Translations under genes and position numbers: made by a program
Notes under the pieces: generated by a model
Databases searched by the model: none
Told to the model about the DNA's origin: nothing
Seen by the model: only the letters and a program-made list of their open reading frames with translations
From: Tetrapyrgos nigripes
Lineage: Eukaryota; Basidiomycota; Agaricomycetes; Agaricales; Campanellaceae
Reading direction: 5' to 3'
Length of the DNA: 64,000 bases
Assembly: GCA_013368315.1 (NCBI GenBank)
Contig: JAACJM010000029.1
Span: forward strand, 124,001-188,000
Shown: piece after piece, positions 48,001-55,948 of the stretch
How the letters are laid out: each line of letters opens with the position of its first letter
Position numbering within the stretch: position 1 is the first letter of the stretch

Positions 48001-49586
48001 CCAGCGAGAACACATTGCTCGTTAAGGCGGTACTGTAGTTCTTCTAGTGTCAGACCACCGCCTTCATGAGCCTTCTGCGCCAGTGTGGTCGGTGAAACAC
48101 ACTTGACCTGGTCTGGCCGACACCGCTCTATAATCCCCGCCTCCAACATCTCGTCTATCTTCTGGTGGAAAAATTTCTTCTGAGGAGGAGTTAAAGGCCT
48201 CTGGTGAACGTTTTTGGGGAATTGTGCATTGTCAGGTATGTGCAGCTTATGCACTGCATTGTTTACTGCGTGGACCTCGCTGACCGAAAGTGCGAAACAG
48301 TCTGCGTAGGAACGGAGCATCGCTACCACTTGGCAACGCTGACCATCTGTCAAGTCGTCTCCAATTGTGACCTCCTCCAGTATCCGGTTGACTCTAGCTG
48401 GTAAGAATGGGTCTGATTTCCGTGTGAAGATGTTCTCATTCCTTAACCCTTCTATAGGCATTTCACCACCAAGAGGCCCTTCGACAGTGGCCTCGTCAGC
48501 AGTTACATGGCAGACTGGGTGGCCTACAGGTACGGAGGTGTCAGTTACAGGGTTTATAGGAGGGTGATTTTCAATGGAGACTTCCCTCGAGGGGGGTGCA
48601 CGACTACCCCCCACGAAGTTTTTCACGTGCTTCCTCCAGCGCGGCCTCCATCGTCGTTTCCCCACCACCATTGCCTTCCTTTTCACCTTCTTCGGTACCG
48701 TTTCTGCCACCTCCATGCTTTCCACTTTTCCTCGTGAGTTCTTCCGTTTCCAACGATTTCGTTTCATGTTCCTTTTAGCTCTCCGTCTTGCTAATATGTC
48801 CACGCCCTGCCAATACCAGAATATCCATGGCTCTTCCTCGTCCTCCACCTCTTCTAGCGTTACTTTGCCTTTGGAGGTATGTTGTATTTCATTCGATGCT
48901 ACCGTCACTACCTGATTAGTAATATTCTTTTGTTGTTCCAGATGATCGGTGGGGACTCGCCTCGAGGGGGGTTCATTGTGATTGCCCCCCATTTCTTCTT
49001 CATGCTTTGCCAGCAGCTCGTTCTGCAGAGTTATGGATCCAGACCCACAAGGTATGTGTATAACATCCCCCTCATAATTATGGTCTGCCCTAAACCTGGT
49101 TAACAGAGGTTTCCCGAACAGGAATTCCCAAGCTCCTCCACTATCGAACACCTCAAATTCTCCCTCTGCTTCTACCCCTCCCAACAGTAGCAGGCCTTTC
49201 CAACATGCTAGACTTGGCACAATTGCTCCATTTGCCATGCGCAACCGTTTGTATGACGGTGTCCATCCTGTGAGTCTGTCTCGGACTTGATGATATAATT
49301 CCTCTGACATGGCTGCAACCATAGCGCCGTCATCGAAAAAGCCTTTCACTGTCACCGTCCCGTCTATGCCTACTATTCCCACCTCATGGATGAATGGTAC
49401 CGGCTTTGTATCCTCCTCCCGCACCAAATAAAGATCAACAATCTCGTATTCTGATGGAATGATTACATTGTCAACCAGGGTATGGTTATCTGTGGTCCAT
49501 GAGGGGCTGTCGTCACTTCCCCTAAGCAGCGCCTCCCCCTGCCTAGGGTCCTCTACATCTTTGCACCTTCTGGCATCATGGGCCAT
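45033..49586 (-). CDS. Ty3-type pol polyprotein
   Basis: 1517 residues, no internal stop. Order: aspartic protease (VKGFFDDGAMVAAM, with DDGA in place of the common DSGA or DTGA), then reverse transcriptase. RT marks are YLSLFDFASGFYACEVD, RMPFGLTGAPSTFAQM and the catalytic box LELFVDDGAS, FVDD in place of YxDD. RNase H follows (FIVTSDGCKEGFAAVL, EIETDCQAL). Integrase has a zinc end (HKEGGHFGRD ... CGKCKNFG) and core residues in LLVGDYLAM, FQTDGGSHFD and NGLVEGGNK. A C-terminal tail shows PREVTFRKGQLVQVYWSD. The stop TAG at 45033-45035 falls 20 bp inside the 3' LTR. The order RT, RNase H, integrase defines Ty3 type. Confidence 0.93.
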   Translation of the reverse strand: MAHDARRCKDVEDPRQGEALLRGSDDSPSWTTDNHTLVDNVIIPSEYEIVDLYLVREEDTKPVPFIHEVGIVGIDGTVTVKGFFDDGAMVAAMSEELYHQVRDRLTGWTPSYKRLRMANGAIVPSLACWKGLLLLGGVEAEGEFEVFDSGGAWEFLFGKPLLTRFRADHNYEGDVIHIPCGSGSITLQNELLAKHEEEMGGNHNEPPSRRVPTDHLEQQKNITNQVVTVASNEIQHTSKGKVTLEEVEDEEEPWIFWYWQGVDILARRRAKRNMKRNRWKRKNSRGKVESMEVAETVPKKVKRKAMVVGKRRWRPRWRKHVKNFVGGSRAPPSREVSIENHPPINPVTDTSVPVGHPVCHVTADEATVEGPLGGEMPIEGLRNENIFTRKSDPFLPARVNRILEEVTIGDDLTDGQRCQVVAMLRSYADCFALSVSEVHAVNNAVHKLHIPDNAQFPKNVHQRPLTPPQKKFFHQKIDEMLEAGIIERCRPDQVKCVSPTTLAQKAHEGGGLTLEELQYRLNEQCVLAGLEPAFPLPHRPEPAKEEPKTTPAQKWRICQNFDAVNKVTKVAPMPQGDIRAKQQRVSGHRYLSLFDFASGFYACEVDPESRPYTCFYVEGKGYFWYKRMPFGLTGAPSTFAQMTAELLGDLLTDGVLELFVDDGASAADTFEEMMGKLTRLLERVRERKLSLSATKSSFFTREGVFAGANVGPQGVTPDLTKLTAIVDWRQPDDALNLESFLGLTSHFRDLIKDYAKVERPLRSLVNVPLPNPCSKTTYRTLKRRHKLADLWTGQHTEAFVKLKKLLTSEPVLKCPRFDGTPFIVTSDGCKEGFAAVLSQRFETVLPNGRTVKKTHPIAFMSKRTSKTEEKYKPFLLEFAALKCGLDKFSDTIWGSPVEIETDCQALRDVILNPNLNATHARWRDGIIAHNIIEVRHIPGKKNVVADGLSRKWEETPRLLGDGSEWTVSEDWEHAHGLVHDVMQVAMDSEAASLRKRFADEPILLEVVDALKGLTAGMSVRQRQRARHRAEGYMIEGAKLWRLRGGSSTRARSRVECVTRKEAVERAEAKHKEGGHFGRDTVKMELLDEIWSPNLDQSILTAISRCGKCKNFGRTHLHSLLIPVTRRHPFELLVGDYLAMPKGKGGYTTLGVYLDSYSQHIWAFKYRVKGSGKTTVEGLGKIFHGYILPDVFQTDGGSHFDCEEVRDYCERYGVKTNVVAVYSPWINGLVEGGNKLLLSVLKRLCAPDLGEDECKDVRVEDLPHTWPDHLEEALWILNNRILKSLHFSPKELLLGLVVNTKPTPVEESSSLLSPDDVERQMAYVAQQRLDGYDATMRSAEKRKNEFDRRVMKRSPREVTFRKGQLVQVYWSDLDYTFKTEKKLLPRWSQPRRIAEKIANSYKLETLDGTLVNGLFSSRRLRAFIPREGTKLHGEQTALELQLKEGRKGVFPIDGNDGDDNGALMADDGCNDTPSEVADLSDLSDVLSEANSLVCLAGSEDSDEDVATFGGGTCSRERG
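45054..45068 (-). other. Polypurine tract of the Ty3 element
   Basis: In the sense direction TTTGGAGGGGGCACA directly precedes the 3' LTR, the expected place for plus-strand priming. It is also translated as part of pol. Confidence 0.65.
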
Positions 49587-49597
49587 CTGATTGGTAC

Positions 49598-51154
49598 TTA
49601 TGCAGACGGCCCTTCCCCATTTCCCTGGTTCTCATTTCCATACATCCCTTCATATCCATAACCCCCAAATCCATACCCCCCATACCCATAGTCCACAAAT
49701 GCCACCACCACGCTGTTGGGGTCATCTCGCAGGTATGGACCAAGCTCGTTACTGCACAGCCGCCTCCAAGCCTTCTCTTTTTCGTTGAGGGTTCGATTTT
49801 GACACATGTCACCTCTATGACCGCATTTACCGCACTGGAAGCATTCGCCAGTGCATACGTTGGATGTTCCGGGTTCCAAGGGATAGGGACGTTCGTAGGT
49901 CACTGGTGTCGCATTTCCTCCCCAGCGTTGAGACCACTCGGCTTTCTGGGTCTCATATGCCTGGCGTCCAGCTGTGGTGTTAGGGTGTCGGGGTAGGGCT
50001 GTGACGTTTTGTCGTAAGGTTGTTCTTTGCTCCTCGGTGATACGTGTGTAGCCACGTTGAGCTGGCCCAAATAATCCTCCCCTTTGTGCAAACCCAAATC
50101 CGCCTCGACCCCTTGATGACGCTCCACCAAATCCTCCCCTAAAGCCGCCATAGGTTGGGCCATTCGTGCCGAGGTTGGCAGTTGCAAAACGATTAGTGAG
50201 ACCTCGTGTGGGTGTTTCGGGTGTAGCTCCCGCCATGCCAAGAATACGGTCGTATTTCTCCATCAACGCCTTCTCCTTCTTCATCCTCTCCTCTTCTTTC
50301 TCCTTCTCCTTCCTCAACTTGTCTGCCCTAGCCTTCACCTTTTCGACATCTACTTCCCTGATAGCATTGCAAAATGCTGTCCAGTCCTTCTGCTTCGATG
50401 GTACCTGTTCCTGAATGATGCCCGGAAGCTTCTGCCAAACTGGAATGACGAGGAAATTGGTGTCGTCAATACCTGCACTGCGTGCGAGAGCTTCAAGATC
50501 CTCGGCCATCTTCATATGGCTCCACATCTCTACACCGCCTCTTTCAACCTTCTTTCCCAAATCCTCTTCTGGGAATTTGTACGCTGACAACTCCGTTACA
50601 TAATCCTCTTCCCCTTTCATGACTGGTGCTGGCTTGGGCCACCGTTCTTCGAATTTCGCTACCAGTGCCTTCCAAGTCGCTGGCGGCATTTCTCCTTCCA
50701 TGAGCTTATCGTACCACTGTTCTGCAGGACTGGATGGGAACAGGTAGTCCTTGAAGTCGTCGATACGGTCCGTGTCGCTATTGGCATGTGAAAGGTTTTG
50801 CTTTACCAGTTTGATGAAGACGTGTGGGTTCTCGGAAGCACAGCCGTCACCCCGGAAGAGTGTAATCTTCTCTGCAGGCATGATGCGTTGGTTGTGAGGG
50901 CGTGATACAGGGGTCTGGTTTTCGTTGAAGGGTGCAGGTGAAGTTATGGGTGTGTTATAAGGAGGTAACAGACTACTGTCACTGCTCAGAGATGATGATG
51001 AGACTGATGACTCGGATGATGATGTGACAGGTTCCGGCTCTCTCCAGGTGACCGGTGTGAACCAAGGGTTGTACTCCGCCCCAGTCAAGGTGCCTGAGGT
51101 GCTGCTTGTGGGACTAGGGGAGCGCGAGTGGTTGAAGAATTGGCCACAGTACAA
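49598..51154 (-). CDS. Ty3-type gag protein
   Basis: 518 residues starting MYCGQFFNHSRSPSPTSS about 210 bp after the 5' LTR. A Ser-rich N-terminus is followed by a capsid-like part (MPAEKITLFRGDG, HVFIKLVKQNL, FPSSPAEQWYDKLMEG, WKALVAKFEERWPKP) and a Lys/Glu coiled stretch. Next come Gly/Arg repeats (RGGFGGASSRGRGGFGFAQ), a zinc knuckle CFQCGKCGHRGDMC (CX2CX4HX4C) and a Tyr/Gly tail. The gag stop at 49598-49600 is 11 bases before the pol ATG. Pol is in the -1 phase relative to gag, so either reinitiation or a frameshift makes pol. Confidence 0.92.
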   Translation of the reverse strand: MYCGQFFNHSRSPSPTSSTSGTLTGAEYNPWFTPVTWREPEPVTSSSESSVSSSSLSSDSSLLPPYNTPITSPAPFNENQTPVSRPHNQRIMPAEKITLFRGDGCASENPHVFIKLVKQNLSHANSDTDRIDDFKDYLFPSSPAEQWYDKLMEGEMPPATWKALVAKFEERWPKPAPVMKGEEDYVTELSAYKFPEEDLGKKVERGGVEMWSHMKMAEDLEALARSAGIDDTNFLVIPVWQKLPGIIQEQVPSKQKDWTAFCNAIREVDVEKVKARADKLRKEKEKEEERMKKEKALMEKYDRILGMAGATPETPTRGLTNRFATANLGTNGPTYGGFRGGFGGASSRGRGGFGFAQRGGLFGPAQRGYTRITEEQRTTLRQNVTALPRHPNTTAGRQAYETQKAEWSQRWGGNATPVTYERPYPLEPGTSNVCTGECFQCGKCGHRGDMCQNRTLNEKEKAWRRLCSNELGPYLRDDPNSVVVAFVDYGYGGYGFGGYGYEGMYGNENQGNGEGPSA

Positions 51155-51345
51155 CGCCAGAGTGTCGCAGTTGTGGGTAGGAATGTGTAATGGGAATGGG
51201 AACCGGAAATTAGGCTTTAAGGAACTGGAACTGGGGACCGGAACTGGGAACGAGGACCGAAAACGTGGATGACGTGTGGTTTTGATGTACTGTCTCTAGT
51301 GTATATTTTACGTGGATTGTGTATGAAAGCCTTGGCAGGTGTCGA

Positions 51346-51363
51346 ATCGCGCTTTCGTCACCA
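51346..51363 (-). other. Probable primer binding site of the Ty3 element
   Basis: In the sense direction, 3 bases after the 5' LTR, TGGTGACGAAAGCGCGAT begins with TGG. Its complement reads like a tRNA 3' end (T-loop-like TCGAATC, acceptor strand, then CACCA). The tRNA identity was not determined. Confidence 0.6.
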
Positions 51364-51366
51364 AGA

Positions 51367-51522
51367 TGGAGTAGGCCTGGGGATGCTATCGAGGTTCCCG
51401 AGCCGAATGCGGAGTCGAATGGTGGTTTCGTGTTGTTGACCTATCTACGATGTACAATTGGTGTGTATCCTACGCGATCACGTGACTCATAGGGCCTAGG
51501 CCTACCCTCTCTCCCTACTACA
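51367..51522 (-). repeat. 5' LTR of the Ty3 element
   Basis: 156 bp, one mismatch to 44898-45053. Followed on the plus strand by the CCGC duplication 51523-51526. Confidence 0.95.
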
Positions 51523-51526
51523 CCGC

Positions 51527-52187
51527 TGCCCACCTGAGGCATATGACGTTCCCAGGAGTGATATTGAGATCAGTCAGGTGCTGATCTCCAATGTCATTGA
51601 GGATGTCAGGGCCGAGAGCTGCATTCTCGAGACTGAACTGGTATTGGGAGGCATTCTGGATTCCGTACTTGTCTTCGGCATATTGAAGGAATCGAGGCAG
51701 CTTTGTTGGTGTGTTTTTATAGTCCAATGTAAGAGGTTCGGAACAAGGAGGTGGAGTTGAAGCATGCAAAGAAGGGTGAGGAGTCTCCAGCTGACGGGTT
51801 CCCAATACCATTCCAAGAATGGCTGAAAGGTGTCCAAGATCAGATGTAGCGGCACGAGAGACTCCTTCTGAACTTCCAGAACTAACAGAGGATGAGCGCC
51901 TATCACGTCCAAGAAGTGAGGAATTGCGAGTTCTAGGATCAAAGGTGATGGTATCTGGTGGAGTAAGAAGTGTCGCTTTCTTGTCAACCTATGTGAGGTA
52001 CCAGTCAGTCTTTATTACTGGTCACACAAATATCACTCACCATAGCACGTGCCCACTCCGCCATCATGAAAAAAGTCAAAGGCACCTTCTCCTTGGTTTG
52101 AGGACAAGTGTAAAAGCATGCATTGGTGTTCAGGTCACCATATTCACGCTCCAAGAGACCACGCTGCTCCGCAATTGCACGCTCAGT
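51527..52187 (+). repeat. Left inverted arm, inner part
   Basis: Reverse complement of about 53204-53866. Identity ends abruptly at GCTCAGT (52181-52187; inverse at 53204-53210). It carries the middle of the accessory gene on the minus strand. Confidence 0.88.
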
Positions 52188-52994
52188 AGCAGTCAAATGA
52201 CCCGTCTTGCCCTAGAAATATTCCTGAGTGAATGGATCCAGAACAAGCAGCAAGCAAGATGACTTATATCATCTTCTCCACTATCCTCAGAGTCCGAATC
52301 GTCGTTTGCACGTTTCTATCATGGCCATAAGTTATCAATGACACATATAGCCAAAGTAAACCTTACCTTTGCCGCTTTGATCTTCTTTGCATCAATGAAA
52401 ATTGTGATTGGCTTCGAAGGAGGGGATTCCAAAACTTTTTCGACAACAGAGGTGATGTATTCGTCGTAATTCTCTATATCCGTTGATTGGCGCAACCTGT
52501 GAATGATAATGGACGATTTCAGTACAAGATGTTGCGCAAAGAAGAATGACTTACGGTGCAGGAGGGATCTGCACTTTGAATGTGTAAAGCGTGTTTTCAG
52601 ACACAGTAAAGCCCCTGGCAAGACCAAACTTGACCAACATAGTAGTGAGTAACCCAAGATAGCTTTTCTTTGACGCCTCGAAAGTGTGCTCCAGCTCCTT
52701 CGTCTTCGTTTCCTTGACTAACTTCTTCTTGCCACCTGCAGTTGTACCACTGGTATATTCGGTTAGCTGGACAGAGACTTTGAGACTGATTTCCATTGCA
52801 GGTATATCAGCTTCGTTATTAGACTGAGATGGGGAGGCAGGTCGAGGAGGCATACTGGTGATGGTTAGAGGGAGAGGAGATGTGTAATCATCCAGCTGTC
52901 ACTCACAGCTCTTCGGTTCGGGAATTGGCTTAGGCCTTCTTTCAGGGCTGTCTGTCAATTTGAAGCATTGCAATGATCATTTAGAGTTACACAT

Positions 52995-53190
52995 TTAGAC
53001 TAGATAACCTGCTCTATGAAAGAATCCCCAAGCCTTGGTAGAAGTAATAGTTTGACAAGCTTTATCAATGATAGAGAGTCCAAAATCCTCAGTATGACGA
53101 CGAAGAAATGCCTTGATAGCAGAGAAAGCTAATTCAATGGGGTTTAGGTCTGGTGAATATGGAGGAAGGTAAACAAGTTTGCATTCTACA
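52995..53190 (-). pseudogene. C-terminal fragment of a DDE transposase (Tc1/IS630 type)
   Basis: The minus-strand frame encodes CKLVYLPPYSPDLNPIELAF, then IKAFLRRHTEDFG and AWGFFHRAGYLV, stop at 52995-52997. The segment PPYSPDLNPIE is the hallmark of the DDE superfamily endonuclease of Tc1/mariner and IS630-like elements, with its third acidic residue. The rest of the transposase, which should lie upstream (above 53190 on the plus strand), is missing and is replaced by the inverted copy of the accessory gene. Confidence 0.8.
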
Positions 53191-53203
53191 ATCCATCGTT
53201 AGA

Positions 53204-54167
53204 ACTGAGCGGGCAATTGCGGAGTAGCGTGGTCTCTTGGAGCATGAATATGGTGACCTGAACACCAATGCATGCTTTTACACTTGTCCTCAAACCAAGG
53301 AGAAGGTGCCTTTGACTTTTTTCATGATGGCAGAGTGGGCGCGTGCTATGGTGAGTGATATTTGTGTGACCAGTAATAAAGACTGACTGGTACCTCACAT
53401 AGGTTGACAAGAAAGCGACACTTCTTACTCCACCAGATACCATCACCTTTGATCCTAGAACTCGCAATTCCTCACTTCTCGGACGTGATAGGCGCTCATC
53501 CTCTGTTAGTTCTGTAAGTTCAGAAGGAGTCTCTCGTGCCGCTACATCTGATCTTGGACACCTTTCAGCCATTCTTGGAATGGTATTGGGAACCCGTCAG
53601 CTGGAGACTCCTCACCCTTCTTTGCGTGCTTCAACTCCACCTCCTCCTTGTTCCAAACCTCTTACATTGGACTATAAAAACACACCAACAAAGCTGCCTC
53701 GATTCCTTCAATATGCCGAAGACAAGTACGGAATCCAGAATGCCTCCCAATACCAGTTCAGTCTCGAGAATGCAGCTCTCGGCCCTGACATCCTCAATGA
53801 CATTGGAGATCAGCACCTGACTGATCTCAATATCGCTCCTGGGAACATCATACGCCTCAGGTGGGCAGCGGGTGCCTGGGTCACAAGTGACCATTTGACT
53901 TTCAAGCGCAAGTCTCCTGAAGAGCCTGAACCTGATCCCCGTCCATCTAAGAAGACCGTTCTGGACCTCGAGAAGCGCTTGACTGATGCAGCTGGGAACG
54001 AGGTTGGGATAGAGAGAGTTTATGGGAGCATGCGGCAAAGCAAGGGTGAGGGCAGTGCGTATGTTGATGAGCTTGGCCTTACCGTCAAATAGTTTTTCCG
54101 TGCGGATGGGATGGATGGCTTTGCTCCAGTTCCACCAGGGTGGTCTGTTAGTGTCGAGAACGACTGA
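53204..54167 (+). pseudogene. Inverted partial copy of the accessory gene
   Basis: Plus-strand copy of the C-terminal half of the accessory gene at 44598-52853. It contains LDYKNTPTKLPRFLQYAEDK and TFKRKSPEEPEPDPRPSKK uninterrupted. A TAG at about 54090-54092 replaces the Trp codon present in the left-arm copy (LTVKWFF), then the same frame runs to VSVEND with TGA 54165-54167. It has no start codon of its own, since its 5' half was not duplicated. Confidence 0.8.
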
Positions 54168-54500
54168 TTCGGATCCGTAAAGCACTATTCATTGTTGTTC
54201 CTGTTGCTATGCCGTTCTTGTCATTTGGCTCTTAGTTATTGTGTTTCTTTCCTTTGTAACAAGATGCCATTGTAATATGTACCAGTAGTACATTGTGTAT
54301 GTAGTCCGAAATCGTACAGTAGTCCAGAAATTAGTAGAAGTCGTACGATAGAAATTGTAACACTATTTTTGAAGGACGCCCGTCGCCGATACGACGCCAG
54401 CACTCGGCAAAACAATTTGCCGATTGAGTGCCGTTGAGCTACATAGGGTGACGCTCGTGAAAAAAAAAAATGATCGTCTGTATATTTATTGAAACTGCTC
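53204..54500 (-). repeat. Right inverted arm of the Tc1/IS630-type element
   Basis: 1297 bp, inverse of the split left arm. Being uninterrupted, it preserves the sequence as it was before the Ty3 insertion. Confidence 0.92.
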
Positions 54501-55663
54501 TAAGCGAACCAATTCTTTATCGCGTCTTGTTTTAGAACCATCACTAGTACTGGATGCAGCTGCGAAAATGCTCCACAGCACCGGTGCCTTTTCTTCCAAA
54601 TCTTCCTTGTATTGATCCATAGAGAACCAGTCGACAACTTCTGATATCGGAGGTATTTCTGGATTTCAGCACCCTCTTCGCGAATCTTTTGAGCCATCCA
54701 GCCTTCCCGAAATTCACTGAACGCATTTTCATGACGATCTGCAAGCTTGCCCATCAAATGTCCACCATGTCCCCAAAAAAATCTAGTAATATTAGCTGTT
54801 ATCTGAGAATCACTTCCCGACTCCAGTAAACAGTCAAAGAACTCCTTGACACTCGCAAATTTTGCTCCCTCTTCACCCTCTGGTACGGTCAGGCTCTGAA
54901 ATATTGCGTGTGCTCGATCAACTTTCTGCAACTTCTCAGCTCCCAGCACCTCCAACCTGTCCTGTTCCCATTTCCTCTCAAACTCTCTCTTTTTCAATTC
55001 CTCCTGTGTCCGTCTTTCTTCCCTCGCTTCTGCTTCCTGCTCCCTGAATTCATCACTCTGCTTGTACTTGCGTATTACCCTTGGTCCTCGCTGAGGCTTA
55101 TTCTTGATAGTAGGTCTTCCAGCATGTTGAACAGGACTGGACATAATCACTGAGGACATGGGAGACAGAGCGTCATATTGTGATGTAGGTGATTCATGAG
55201 GTCGTGGGGTACCGAAAATCACAGCACGTTTGGTAGGACTCAACGGCGGCATGAATGACACAGGTAATGAAGGATTTGGTACAGGTAATACGCAAGTTGG
55301 GCTTTGAGTGAATGGTGATGTGATGGCCGGCATTTTTGATGGTGTACGCAGTGGAGATGATGGACGGAGTGAGTTGTGAATAGGGGATGCCAGCACATCA
55401 GATGGACCAGGCTCTGACTGTGTGTCTGGAGTCTGTGCAAGTAGCTTTTGACGAATCTTCTGGCGTGTTTTTTCTGGGCTAGAGAGGCTGGCCTTCCTTT
55501 TCTGACCTGGAGGAGCTGACGGAGTGTCTGGCAGCTCTGCATCATTGTCAGGGTCAATTTGACGTCGCCTACCCTGTCGAGACAATGACGGTGCAATCCT
55601 CCGGGCAGATCCAGAAGCGCGAAAGGATCTGTTGTCCTTCGCTTTGCCTTTACCTTTGAACAT
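54501..55663 (-). pseudogene. DUF6589-family protein, N-terminal part
   Basis: The ATG at 55663 opens MFKGKGKAKDNRSFRASG, a basic, disordered N-terminus with Ser/Pro linkers, then a Glu/Arg coiled segment (QEAEAREERRTQEELKK). The family region begins KFASVKEFFDCLLESG and ENAFSEFREGWMAQKIREEG. Near 54655-54670 a one-base frame change is needed to continue into ISEVVDWFSMDQYKEDLE and KAPVLWSIFAAASS, then TRRDKELVRL at the insertion site 54501-54502. The remainder of the protein lies at 42075-44265. Frame change, insertion and the TGA at 44012 make it non-functional. Confidence 0.75.
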
Positions 55664-55948
55664 GAAGGTAAGACAAGTCCGCTAGTTTACTGCCACGCAT
55701 TTGCTTTCAGAATTTGAAAAAGCTTGTGGATAGGAGCACATTGGTTATACATGGTCTATACCAAGTGCATGCCTTGTTCCACTATGTTGTACAAACTCAG
55801 ATGGATTTTGGGCCTTCGGGAAAGTTTGGGCGCCCTCGCCTTGGTACATAGTGGATGTAGAGAGGGAGATGAGACATAGACCCCTATTCTCCACCTGGAA
55901 ATGTCTGGATGTACATATCTCGGGTAAATGGCCACTTATGAACATTTG

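Larger units (their letters stand above)
44898..51522 (-). mobile_element. Complete Ty3-type LTR retrotransposon
   Basis: The element is 6625 bp, transcribed on the minus strand. The two 156-bp LTRs differ at one base. Both begin TGTAGTAGGG and end CTACTCCA in the sense direction, and the element is flanked by a 4-bp duplication CCGC. Gag (51154-49598) and pol (49586-45033) are both open. Near-identical LTRs and open frames point to a very recent insertion. The pre-insertion sequence survives in the opposite arm of the host element, so the borders are certain. Confidence 0.95.
44598..52853 (-). pseudogene. Accessory protein of the Tc1/IS630-type element, split by Ty3
   Basis: Function unknown. 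The ATG at 52853 opens MPPRPASPSQSNNEADIP. An N-terminal folded part (MEISLKVSVQLTEYT ... YTFKVQIPPAP) is followed by EYITSVVEKVLESPP, an acidic linker, ERAIAEQRGLLEREYGDLN and a Ser/Pro linker. The last folded part is LDYKNTPTKLPRFLQYAEDK then GPDILNDIGDQHLTDLNITP, which looks like a SAM-type helical domain. At 51527 the frame is cut by the Ty3 element. It resumes at 44897 with WVTSDHLTFKRKSPEEPEP and ends VSVEND at 44598. The donor of one intron near 52255 reads ATAAGT instead of GTAAGT. The right arm carries an inverted copy of the C-terminal half, uninterrupted. Confidence 0.65.
44266..54500. mobile_element. Tc1/IS630-type element with 1.3-kb inverted arms, inserted at TA
   Basis: Both ends begin GAGCAGTTTCAATAAA (inverse orientation) and are flanked by TA (44264-44265 and 54501-54502). 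Taking the element out with one TA rejoins the DUF6589 frame exactly, which fixes the borders. The two arms are nearly identical for about 1293-1297 bp: left 44266-44897 plus 51527-52187, right 53204-54500. The left arm is interrupted by a Ty3 retrotransposon. The unique centre, 52188-53203, holds the 5' half of an accessory gene and the 3' end of a DDE transposase. Without the Ty3 element the length is about 3.6 kb. Confidence 0.85.

Noticed and set aside
46362..48915. Several plus-strand open frames of 60-130 residues inside the Ty3 pol region
   Set aside because: They are antisense to a 1517-residue open pol frame with recognisable protease, RT, RNase H and integrase.
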